Origin: Rhizobium sp. EC-SD404
Lineage (GTDB): Bacteria > Pseudomonadota > Alphaproteobacteria > Rhizobiales > Rhizobiaceae
Direction of reading: 5' to 3'
DNA length: 64,000 nt
Assembly (NCBI RefSeq): GCF_902498825.1
Contig: NZ_LR701459.1
Coordinates: forward strand, 452,527-516,526
The position numbers and the translations under genes are program-made. Shown in pieces: positions 35,119-42,617 of the stretch. Position 1 is the stretch's first letter, and every line of letters starts with the position of its first letter. The notes beneath the pieces are model-generated. The model had not been told where the DNA came from. It did no database searches and saw only the letters and a list, made by a program, of their open reading frames with translations.

Positions 35119-35756
35119 TCGAACATCGTGCGCTGCGCAAGAAGCACCGCCTGCATGCGCGACGGCACTTCGAACTTGCGCAGAATCGCCGACACATGAC
35201 CTTTGACGGTCGACTCGCTGATCGACAGCTCATAGGCGATCTGCTTGTTCAAAAGCCCTTCGCCCAGCATGCGCAGCACGACGCGTTGTTGTGGTGTCAG
35301 GCTGTGCATGGCGGCGGCGAGGTGAACCTCCTCCGTGCGCCTTGTCTCGGGACCATTGATGTCCATGCCGTTCGGGCTCTGAGGGAAGGCCGCGCCACCC
35401 CCGAGCACGACGTCGATAGCCTCGAAAATGTCGCGTGGCTTGGCCGTCTTGCTGATAAAGCCGCTTGCGCCCATGCTTCGAACCATCGGCATCAGCCGAA
35501 TGTCATCGAGGGCCGAAATCACGATGATCGGCAGGCGAGGCGCCGCCTTGCGAAGACGCTCCAACCCGTCCAGACCCGATGCATCCGGCAGCTTCAGGTC
35601 GAGCAGGGCAAGGTCGACATCGTGTGTTTCGATGGCGGAAAGGGCTTCGGCCACGGACTGTGCTGGCTGGACCGCGCAATCCGAGAGTCCATTGACGAGC
35701 GTCATCTCCAACGCTGCGCACACCAATGGATGATCGTCCACAACCAAGATCAGCAT
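35100..35756 (-). CDS. NarL/LuxR-family response regulator (ExaE/ErbR/AgmR-like)
   Basis: The 218-residue regulator has a receiver domain (VVDDHPLVCAAL; phosphoacceptor Asp53 in LALLDLKLPD; Lys in FISKTAKP) and a LuxR-type helix-turn-helix (about 150-205: LTPQQRVVLRMLGEGLLNKQIAYELSISESTVKGHVSAI trace). It is the likely partner of the convergent hybrid kinase and a candidate activator of pqq and xox genes by analogy with AgmR/ErbR. Its targets may be the TAGTAC-type sites upstream of pqqA, xoxF and adhC; this is inference. Confidence 0.93.
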   Translation of the reverse strand: MLILVVDDHPLVCAALEMTLVNGLSDCAVQPAQSVAEALSAIETHDVDLALLDLKLPDASGLDGLERLRKAAPRLPIIVISALDDIRLMPMVRSMGASGFISKTAKPRDIFEAIDVVLGGGAAFPQSPNGMDINGPETRRTEEVHLAAAMHSLTPQQRVVLRMLGEGLLNKQIAYELSISESTVKGHVSAILRKFEVPSRMQAVLLAQRTMFDQALGA

Positions 35757-36096
35757 CCGCGCCCTCCTCCAGCGTGGTTCTGACGGTTAATGTCACAAAT
35801 CAATACGGATTCTAGGCTATTCCGGATAAGGCGAGCGGGCAACCGCCATCTTTCGTCTTAAGCGCCGAGATTGGTCCGCACCGGTGGCGGGATATGATGA
35901 ATGATCGGGGCGGATAGTATTCACCCCCTGTGGATGCCGTCGCAGTGCGACCAATCCCGAATATGCAGCGCCAAGTTCACAAGGGTGGCCGTATCGGTTC
36001 AATTTGGGTACTGAACAGTCTTGCCGACTGGTGTCGATATTCAAGGACGACTCGATTGCCTGCCGAAACTGGACTGATGATGACGGGAGAATATTA
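35757..36096. other. Intergenic region between response regulator and BCCT gene
   Basis: A 340-bp divergent control region with no supported gene. A plus-strand frame extends the BCCT gene upstream to 36004, but the ribosome site GGGAGA at 36085-36090 points to the later GTG. No clear repeat was found. Confidence 0.5.
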
Positions 36097-37704
36097 GTGG
36101 AAGCTCTAATGCAGCGCCTGGGGTTGCGCACGGATCCCATCATCTTCCTCGTCTCCGCCGTTCTCACTTTCGTCTTCGTCGCGGTGCTCGTCATCGCACC
36201 TGGTCCAATCGGTAAGGCCTTCGAGAATGGCCGGGCGTGGATCGTTACGAATCTGGGCTGGTTCTTCATTCTTGGGGTCAATGTCTGGCTGGGCTTCCTT
36301 ATATGGGCGGCCGCAAGCCGCCACGGGCACATTCGCTTGGGCAAGCGCGACAGCCGGCCCGAATATTCCAACCTGTCCTGGTTCACGATGCTGTTTGCCG
36401 GCGGGATCGGCACCGTCCTGATGTTCTGGGGCGTGGCCGAGCCGATCAGCCATTTTTCCGAGCCACCGCTTCCAGGCGTCGAACCCTACAGCCAGCAGGC
36501 GGCGCGCGATGCGATGGCAATCTCGATCTATCATCTCGGTTTGCACACCTGGACGATCTTCACGCTGCCGGGTCTGGCATTTGCCTATTTCATTCACCGG
36601 TACGACCTTCCGGTGCGCGTAAGCTCGGTGTTCTATCCGCTGCTTCGCGAACGCATCCATGGTCCGATCGGCAAGACGATCGACATCGCCGCCGTGCTTG
36701 GGACGTTGTTCGGCGTCGCCGTTTCGCTTGGCCTCGGCTCTTCGCAGATCGCCGCGGGCCTCTCGGCGCTTTTCGGCGTGAATGACGGCGTGCCGCTGAC
36801 GGTTGCGATCCTGGCGGTGCTGACCGCTGTGGCCGTCGCTTCGATCGTCGCGGGGCTCGACAAGGGCGTCAAGCTCTTGTCCAACCTGAACATCGGCATG
36901 GCCGTGGTGCTGATGTTCTTCGTACTGCTTGCCGGCTCGACGCTGTTTCTCCTGCGCGGAATCGTGGAAACGTTCGGCATCTATTTTTCGAACCTTCCAC
37001 GCCTTGCGTTTTGGAACGACATGTTGGCCGACAACGACCCGAACGGTGAAGGCTGGGGCTGGCAGGGCGGCTGGACCGTCTTCTATTGGGCGTGGACGGT
37101 AACATGGTCGCCCTTCATCGGCATCTTCGTGGCGCGCATCTCGAAGGGCCGCACCATCCGCGAGTTCGTCTTCGGCGTTCTCATGGCGCCTTCTCTCTTC
37201 ACGCTGATCTGGTTCGCGATCTTCGGCTGGCAGGCGATGCAGTTCGACGGGATCGGAGTCGTGCGCGAGCAGATGGGCGAAAACGCGGGGGCGCTCAGCC
37301 GCGCAGTCGCGGACTCCGTGCCGCTCGCCATGTTCGCGTTCTTCGAAAACCTGCCTTTCGTCCAATTGATGCAAGGCTTCGCCATCGTGATTGTGGCGAT
37401 CTTCTTCGCAACGTCGTCGGATTCCGCGTCGCTCGTCATCGATATGCTCTGTACCGGAACCGAAGAGCCTGGTCCGGTACGTCAGCGTGTCTTCTGGGGC
37501 GTATCGGAGGGCCTGGTCGCCGCCATGCTGATCGTGCTTGCCGGCGAGGCGGGCTTGGAGGCACTGCAGCAGGTCATCACGGTCGTCGGTCTGCCGATCT
37601 TCTGTCTGGTCTTCATGATGATCCCATCGCTCATCAAGGGCTTCTATCTGGAAGACATCGACCATGTGACGATCGGCCGGCGGCCGAAGCTGACGGAATT
37701 CTAG
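36097..37704 (+). CDS. BCCT family transporter (betaine/carnitine/choline type)
   Basis: The 535-residue protein has twelve hydrophobic spans and the BCCT signature region GWTVFYWAWTVTWSPFIGIF (about 325-344), followed by VARISKGRTIREF. It starts with a short N-terminus and lacks the long C-terminal osmosensing tail of BetP. The GTG at 36097 is used because GGGAGA precedes it; ATG 36109 is the alternative. The substrate is a quaternary amine or similar osmolyte; no choline or betaine genes are nearby to decide. Confidence 0.92.
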   Translation: MEALMQRLGLRTDPIIFLVSAVLTFVFVAVLVIAPGPIGKAFENGRAWIVTNLGWFFILGVNVWLGFLIWAAASRHGHIRLGKRDSRPEYSNLSWFTMLFAGGIGTVLMFWGVAEPISHFSEPPLPGVEPYSQQAARDAMAISIYHLGLHTWTIFTLPGLAFAYFIHRYDLPVRVSSVFYPLLRERIHGPIGKTIDIAAVLGTLFGVAVSLGLGSSQIAAGLSALFGVNDGVPLTVAILAVLTAVAVASIVAGLDKGVKLLSNLNIGMAVVLMFFVLLAGSTLFLLRGIVETFGIYFSNLPRLAFWNDMLADNDPNGEGWGWQGGWTVFYWAWTVTWSPFIGIFVARISKGRTIREFVFGVLMAPSLFTLIWFAIFGWQAMQFDGIGVVREQMGENAGALSRAVADSVPLAMFAFFENLPFVQLMQGFAIVIVAIFFATSSDSASLVIDMLCTGTEEPGPVRQRVFWGVSEGLVAAMLIVLAGEAGLEALQQVITVVGLPIFCLVFMMIPSLIKGFYLEDIDHVTIGRRPKLTEF

Positions 37705-37731
37705 CCGTCGATCATCGCCGTTCTATGAAAC

Positions 37732-37745
37732 GCGGGGCGCCCCGC
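37732..37745. terminator. Small GC palindrome between convergent genes
   Basis: GCGGGGCGCCCCGC is a perfect 14-bp palindrome lying 27 bp after the BCCT stop and 78 bp from the end of the convergent methyltransferase gene. There is no T run, so it is a weak bidirectional terminator at best. Confidence 0.4.
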
Positions 37746-37823
37746 TACAAACCGGATGGTCTACGACCTGGTCTCGCCTCGCCCGACTGGGGCGAAACCG
37801 TAGCGCTGAAGCCGTCTGCGAAA

Positions 37824-38528
37824 TTACTTTCTGGAGTGCCAGCCGTGGATGAGAAACGCTTGAAAGAAGCGAATCGGTCGGGCGAACCCCGCTTCTCGCA
37901 ACAGGTTTTCGGTTTCGAGTGGAGACAGCACGCAAAGCGTATTGCGCAGCACGTCGGGTAGCGTGCGCAGTGTTTCCGGCGTTGCGCCCATCAGCGCCTG
38001 CACGCGCTCCCAGTTCTGCAGTTGGGCGGGGAACTCGGCGGCGTCGAGGTCGGCGCTGATCTCCGTGCTGACGAAATATCCGCCGGGCTTCAGTCGGTCG
38101 CGAATGCTTTGGTAGAAGGCCGGCCGATCGTCGCGCCCGACGAAATGGGCGACCAGAACGCTGACGACGGCGTCGAACTGCGCATCGGCTTCAACGTCTT
38201 CCACATATCCGACGACGAGGTCACAGCGGTCGAGCACATTGGCGCGCGCCAGCTTGTCCCGGCACACTTCAAGCATTGCCGCCGAGGGATCGACGCCCAA
38301 AAAGGTCCAGCCCGGATTGGCGTGTGCCAGCGACAGGATCTCTGCACCGGTTCCGACGCCGACACAGAGTATCCGGGCATCGGTTGGGAGATCGTGGAGG
38401 ACGAGCCGGATCAGGAAATGCATGTTTGCCGCGATGTCGGCCAGTTTGCTGTTCCGCTCGTCGTATCGTCCCGCCATGTCACCATTGAAGTGCGACTGCG
38501 CCGGGGTGCTCGCGGAAGAATTGGTCAT
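37824..38528 (-). CDS. Class I SAM-dependent methyltransferase
   Basis: The 234-residue protein has the SAM-binding motif ILCVGVGTGAEILSLA (GxGxG), an acidic loop GVDPSAAML, and motifs near DAVVSVLVAHFVG and LKPGGYFVSTEIS. It is a soluble small-molecule type methyltransferase; the substrate is unknown. The start at 38528 (MTNSSAST) is chosen over 38594 on length, though its ribosome site is weak. It stands alone, convergent with the BCCT gene. Confidence 0.85.
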   Translation of the reverse strand: MTNSSASTPAQSHFNGDMAGRYDERNSKLADIAANMHFLIRLVLHDLPTDARILCVGVGTGAEILSLAHANPGWTFLGVDPSAAMLEVCRDKLARANVLDRCDLVVGYVEDVEADAQFDAVVSVLVAHFVGRDDRPAFYQSIRDRLKPGGYFVSTEISADLDAAEFPAQLQNWERVQALMGATPETLRTLPDVLRNTLCVLSPLETENLLREAGFARPIRFFQAFLIHGWHSRK

Positions 38529-38673
38529 TGCTGTAAACCTTGCCTGCTTTGAATTTGGCTTCTGTCCATGGGGAAGTGGGAGCGATGTGCGCAAGCGCCC
38601 TACTGTCTTGCAGAACTATAATCGCGAAATTCCGAACAGACCGAACGGTCGCGGATTGCCGCGTTAGATGGAC

Positions 38674-39207
38674 TTATTGAAGTTGTTCGATCGAGGCCGG
38701 GGGGAATTCGATTTCGGCAAAACCGGGATAGACATCACGCAGGATGGCGACCTGTTGCGGATCGCTGACGCGGACGAGATACCAGTCGTCGCCGTCCTGC
38801 AGCGCCAGCGTTTGCGAACTGACCTGAACCCGTTGTCCATCCACGCTTACGATCGTGCGCGTTGGCAGGAGTGCGTAGGGCGTGTCGTCCTCAAGGAGCC
38901 CGACGGTGAGGTTGTCGCTGTCGATGGCATAGTCCTCGAGCACGTCCTGTGCCGAGAGCTTTTCCATCTCCGTCATAAGAGCGGCAATCACCGCCTCGGT
39001 GCTGACGCCGGCGCTGTCGGCGATATGAGCAAGAATTTTCGGCGGGATCGCATCGGCGACGGCCGCATGATCGCCGTCGTTCATCGCGGCGCCAAAGTCA
39101 TTCACCGCGCTTTCGATCGCGCCGCGATCTTCAGGCGAGAGGTCCTGTCCATGCGCACTCGACGTGGCAAGTGCGATGGCAAAGCCGATACCGATCAATC
39201 GCCTCAT
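38674..39207 (-). CDS. Unknown exported protein, partner of the VWA protein
   Basis: The 177-residue product has a signal peptide (MRRLIGIGFAIALATSSAHG) and a mature domain that looks like an NTF2/SnoaL-like cone: helix IESAVNDFGAAMNDGDHAAVADAIPP, then strands LTVGLLEDDTPYALLPTRTIV and VQVSSQTLALQDGDDWYLVRV. Its ATG overlaps the stop of the von Willebrand factor gene (ATGA), so the two are made together. Function unknown. Confidence 0.8.
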   Translation of the reverse strand: MRRLIGIGFAIALATSSAHGQDLSPEDRGAIESAVNDFGAAMNDGDHAAVADAIPPKILAHIADSAGVSTEAVIAALMTEMEKLSAQDVLEDYAIDSDNLTVGLLEDDTPYALLPTRTIVSVDGQRVQVSSQTLALQDGDDWYLVRVSDPQQVAILRDVYPGFAEIEFPPASIEQLQ

Positions 39208-40340
39208 TGGGCCTGTTCCAGAGTGTCGTTTGCATCTTCCGCGGCATCGAGATTTTGGCGGATGGTCTGGTTGGCCGCGTCATTCTCCGCGCGCAGCGCG
39301 TCGTAGAGCGTGCGCGCACGGTCGCGCGCCTCGTCGTGGCGCGCCCGGTGCAAGTCGTTCACCTCTGACAGGATGTCCGGTTCGGTGTTTGCGTCGCGCC
39401 GACTTTGCCGCCATGTGCCGAACCGCTGATTTTCGCGCGTCATGATGCCGGCGACGCAAGTGTTCACCCGCAGCATGGCGCCGCCGACCGCCGAATTGTT
39501 GGCGCTGGTTGCATGGCCGCTCATGGCGCGCACGCGTGTCATTTCGCCGATATTGCCCGCACGCACTTCGAGCGCGGCGAGGAGTTCGTTGCCATCGGCT
39601 ACGGTCTCGAACGTGCCGCCTCCAGCGTTCGCGACTGCTTCGAGCATCTCGCGATCGGCCTGCGGCAGATCGAGGCCTATGATGTTGACGATCGCGCGGA
39701 CGTCACTTTCGTTGAGCTGACGTGCAGCGGCTATGGGATCTCCTCCGCAGGTCTCCTCTCCGTCGGAGACCACATAGACCACCTGTTCGCCGGGGACGTC
39801 CGATGCTTCTAACTGGCTGCCGGCCATCTCGAGGGCTCCGGCCAAGGGCGTCCAACCGGTCGCGCTCAATTCATCGATCTGCGAACGCAACGCGGAGCGA
39901 TCGGAGCCGACCGCAGCGAGCAGCTCGACGCCTTCGCAAGAGAGTGCCTTGCCGCTTTCCTCATTGTTGCCCTGATGGCCGAATGCGACCAAGCCGACAT
40001 CGATGGATTCCGGCAGCGTCCCGATGAAGCTTTGGACAGCCGAAATGGCCGCTTCCATTTTGGAAACGCTACCGACCGTGCCGGCCATGGAGCCGGATGC
40101 ATCCAAGGCGATCAGCAGTCGCGTCGGCACCGGTGGCTGGTTCTTGTCGAGTTCGGGCCCCGCGGGACCCGACTGCATTTCGACCAACTCATCGAAGCAT
40201 CCCTCGAGATCCTCGCCGCTCTCGGAGAGAAATTCCTGGAGCAAGGATGAAGCTTCGCCTTCCTGAGCAATTGCCGAATGAACGATGTTGCCAGCAAGCA
40301 GAATCGAAAGCGCGGATGCAGCAATGAGGATCTGTCTCAA
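39204..40340 (-). CDS. Exported von Willebrand factor A domain protein
   Basis: The 378-residue protein has a signal peptide (cleaved near AIA-QE) and a VWA domain (about 70-265) with a perfect MIDAS loop DASGSM, the Thr of TGWTPLAGAL and the Asp of VSDGEETCGG, so it should bind a divalent metal and a partner protein. The C-terminal 110 residues are charged and helical, probably coiled coil (ARHDEARDRARTLYDALRAENDAANQ). The start codon is TTG at 40340, after GAGAGAGG. Cys48, the Cys of LSCEGVE and the Cys of TCGG may form disulfides. It is co-translated with the small exported protein downstream. Confidence 0.85.
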   Translation of the reverse strand: MRQILIAASALSILLAGNIVHSAIAQEGEASSLLQEFLSESGEDLEGCFDELVEMQSGPAGPELDKNQPPVPTRLLIALDASGSMAGTVGSVSKMEAAISAVQSFIGTLPESIDVGLVAFGHQGNNEESGKALSCEGVELLAAVGSDRSALRSQIDELSATGWTPLAGALEMAGSQLEASDVPGEQVVYVVSDGEETCGGDPIAAARQLNESDVRAIVNIIGLDLPQADREMLEAVANAGGGTFETVADGNELLAALEVRAGNIGEMTRVRAMSGHATSANNSAVGGAMLRVNTCVAGIMTRENQRFGTWRQSRRDANTEPDILSEVNDLHRARHDEARDRARTLYDALRAENDAANQTIRQNLDAAEDANDTLEQAQ

Positions 40341-40573
40341 AGTGTATTCCTCTCTCCAGATCTCAAATCTATTCGAAATAGTGTTTGAAAAGGGGCGAGA
40401 CGTTTTTGGCTACGGATGAACACCGTTTGTCTCGGCCTATCGAGCGGGCCGTGAGAAGGCACAGGATCGCCGGACTTGCGCTTCATTTTGTCAACGCGGC
40501 CTTTACGACCGGTGCCATCCCCCTCATAGACGACCAAGACCGCCTGATTGTCTTTCTGGAGAGGATGTACAGC

Positions 40574-41422
40574 ATGAAACTTTTGCGTGTCGGCGAAAAG
40601 GGTCGCGAACGCCCGGCCCTTCTGGATGCCCATGGCAAGATCCGCGATCTCACCGGCATCGTTGACGACATCGCCGGCACGACGCTTCTGCCGGACGAAT
40701 TGCAGCGTCTGCGCGAGCTCGACCCGCAGGCGCTGCCAGAGCTGCCGGCCGACCTGCGGATCGGGCCATGCGTCGGCAATGTCGGAAAGTTCATCTGCGT
40801 CGGCCTGAATTATGCAGACCACGCCGCCGAAAGCGGTCTGGACGTGCCGAAGGAGCCGGTGATCTTCATGAAGGCCACCAGCGCGATCTGCGGGCCGAAC
40901 GACGATATCATCATTCCGCGCAATTCCCTCAAGACCGACTGGGAAGTCGAACTCGGTGTCGTCATCGGCCAGGAGGCGCGTTACGTCGACGAGGCGAACG
41001 CGCTCGACCACGTGGCCGGTTACTGCGTCATCAACGATCTGTCGGAGCGCGAATTCCAGATCGAGCGTTCCGGGCAGTGGACCAAGGGCAAATCCGCCGA
41101 CACGTTCGGCCCGATCGGCCCATGGCTCGTGACTGCAGACGAGATCGAAGATCCGCAAGATCTCTCCATGTGGCTCGACGTCGACGGTCGCCGGTTCCAG
41201 GACGGCTCTACGCGCACCATGGTCTTCGGCGTTGCCCACGTCGTCAGCTACATCTCCCAGTTCATGAGCCTGCAGCCCGGCGACATCATCTCCACGGGCA
41301 CGCCGCCCGGCGTGGGGATGGGCATCAAGCCGGAGCCGATCTACCTCCGCCCCGGCCAGGACATGCGGCTCGGCATCGAGAAACTGGGCGAGCAGCGCCA
41401 GCGCACCGTCGCCTGGAGCTGA
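40574..41422 (+). CDS. Fumarylacetoacetate hydrolase family enzyme
   Basis: The 282-residue cytoplasmic enzyme has the FAH fold: CVGLNYADHAAESGLDVPKEPVIFMK near residue 75-100, the metal ligands E-x-E in DWEVELGVVIG and the downstream Asp in GYCVINDLSEREFQ, and the closing GTPPGVGMG. These enzymes cleave or hydrate C-C bonds of 2-keto or acylpyruvate acids. Sequence is closest in feel to the ureidoglycolate lyase / 2,4-diketo-3-deoxy-L-fuconate hydrolase branch, but the substrate is open. ATG 40574 follows GGAGAGG; a longer frame begins upstream without support. Confidence 0.9.
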   Translation: MKLLRVGEKGRERPALLDAHGKIRDLTGIVDDIAGTTLLPDELQRLRELDPQALPELPADLRIGPCVGNVGKFICVGLNYADHAAESGLDVPKEPVIFMKATSAICGPNDDIIIPRNSLKTDWEVELGVVIGQEARYVDEANALDHVAGYCVINDLSEREFQIERSGQWTKGKSADTFGPIGPWLVTADEIEDPQDLSMWLDVDGRRFQDGSTRTMVFGVAHVVSYISQFMSLQPGDIISTGTPPGVGMGIKPEPIYLRPGQDMRLGIEKLGEQRQRTVAWS

Positions 41423-41506
41423 TTGGTTTCCCGACGGACGGCTGCCGCCAGGCGCCCGTTTTGCGAGACCACAGCATTTCCGTCGGAATTTCCAGTTGAT
41501 CGCATG

Positions 41507-41534
41507 CCATACGTTCCATATATGGTTCGTATGG
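41507..41534. promoter_or_regulatory. 28-bp palindromic operator before the ParD-like gene
   Basis: Outer arms CCATACG (41507-41513) and CGTATGG (41528-41534) enclose an inner perfect 10-bp palindrome CCATATATGG (41516-41525), with TT on each side; 24 of 28 positions are symmetrical. It ends 21 bp before the ParD-like start and is the expected place for autoregulation by an antitoxin-type DNA-binding protein. Confidence 0.75.
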
Positions 41535-41555
41535 TGCGCGAGTTGGAGATGACGC

Positions 41556-41759
41556 ATGGGTATCGTGAAGATCGATGATGACTTGCACGAGGAAGTCCGC
41601 CGGGCGAGCACTGTGCAGTGCCGCTCCATCAATGCTCAGGCGGAGTTCTGGATGAAGGTCGGCATGCTGGCCGAGGCGAATCCGGATATGTCCTTCAACG
41701 ACATCGTCAGGAAGCAGTACGAGGCGGCAGGCGTGCGCATGCCGGCGCAGGCGGCCTAG
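41556..41759 (+). CDS. ParD-like antitoxin-family protein
   Basis: The 67-residue protein (MGIVKIDDDLHEEVRRASTVQCRS...) is a ParD-like ribbon-helix-helix type: an N-terminal strand GIVKIDDDLH, helix EEVRRASTV and helix SINAQAEFWMKVGMLAEANP, then a flexible tail ending PAQAA. It should bind DNA as a dimer. GGAGA precedes the start. Immediately upstream lies a 28-bp palindrome; three bases downstream starts a methionine aminopeptidase gene where a toxin gene would normally sit. Confidence 0.88.
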   Translation: MGIVKIDDDLHEEVRRASTVQCRSINAQAEFWMKVGMLAEANPDMSFNDIVRKQYEAAGVRMPAQAA

Positions 41760-41762
41760 ATT

Positions 41763-42539
41763 ATGGTCAAGACTCCCGACGAACTGGCGCTGATGCGCGT
41801 ATCCGGCAAATTGCTGGCGTCCGTTTTCGAGATGCTGGACGAGCAGGATCTGGTCGGTCAGTCGACGCTGCAGATCAACGATCTGGTCGACCGCTTCATC
41901 AGTGTCGACCTCGCCGCGCGACCGGCCAGCAAGGGGCAGTACGGCTTCAAGCATGCGCTGAACTGCTCGATCAACCACGTGGTCTGCCACGGCATACCGG
42001 ATCCGAACGAGATCATCCGGGACGGCGATATCGTGAATTTCGACATCACGCTCGAAAAGAACGGCTTCATTGCCGATTCCAGCAAGACCTACCTTGTCGG
42101 CAACGCGGCGCCTGCGGCGCGAAAGCTCGTGCGCGTCGCTCAGGAAGCGATGTGGCAAGGCATCCGGCAGGTGCGGCCCGGCGCCCATATCGGCGACATC
42201 GGCCACGCGATCGAACGCCATGCCAAGAAGCACGGCTACGTCATCGTGCGGGAATATTGCGGACATGGGATCGGCCGCGACATGCACGAGGAACCGCAGG
42301 TGCTGAATTTCGGGCGGCCGGGATCTGGCGTGAAGCTGCGCGAAGGCATGGTCTTCACGGTCGAACCGATGGTCAACCAAGGCACGCGCAAAGTTGCCAC
42401 CGCAGAAGACGGATGGACGGTGGTGACCACGGACGGCAAGCTCTCTGCCCAGTTCGAACACACGGTTGCCGTTACGAAGGCCGGCGTCGATGTATTGACC
42501 TTGCGCCGCGACGAGCGAACCTTGCTTATGGCAGGCTGA
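41763..42539 (+). CDS. map: Type I methionine aminopeptidase
   Basis: The enzyme removes N-terminal Met from nascent proteins. All residues of the dinuclear metal site are present: His76, Asp94, Asp105, His168, His175, Glu201 and Glu232, matching His79, Asp97, Asp108, His171, His178, Glu204 and Glu235 of the Escherichia coli enzyme. The 258-residue length is normal and there is no SH3 zinc-finger extension. It follows the ParD-like gene by three bases, so it is expressed with it. It may be an accessory second copy; the housekeeping gene is not in this window. Confidence 0.95.
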   Translation: MVKTPDELALMRVSGKLLASVFEMLDEQDLVGQSTLQINDLVDRFISVDLAARPASKGQYGFKHALNCSINHVVCHGIPDPNEIIRDGDIVNFDITLEKNGFIADSSKTYLVGNAAPAARKLVRVAQEAMWQGIRQVRPGAHIGDIGHAIERHAKKHGYVIVREYCGHGIGRDMHEEPQVLNFGRPGSGVKLREGMVFTVEPMVNQGTRKVATAEDGWTVVTTDGKLSAQFEHTVAVTKAGVDVLTLRRDERTLLMAG

Positions 42540-42617
42540 TCGCCAGGCTGTGACGGCTGTCAGCAAAGATCCATGGTCCGCCGGTCGTCGACGGTTCATG
42601 TTTTCATAGCCCGTCGA

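Noticed and set aside
36106..37665. 519-codon open frame on the minus strand
   Set aside because: Antisense shadow of the BCCT transporter gene with extreme Asp/Arg/His content.
41325..42599. 424-codon open frame opposite the ParD-like/map pair
   Set aside because: Antisense to two genes with clear families and active-site residues.
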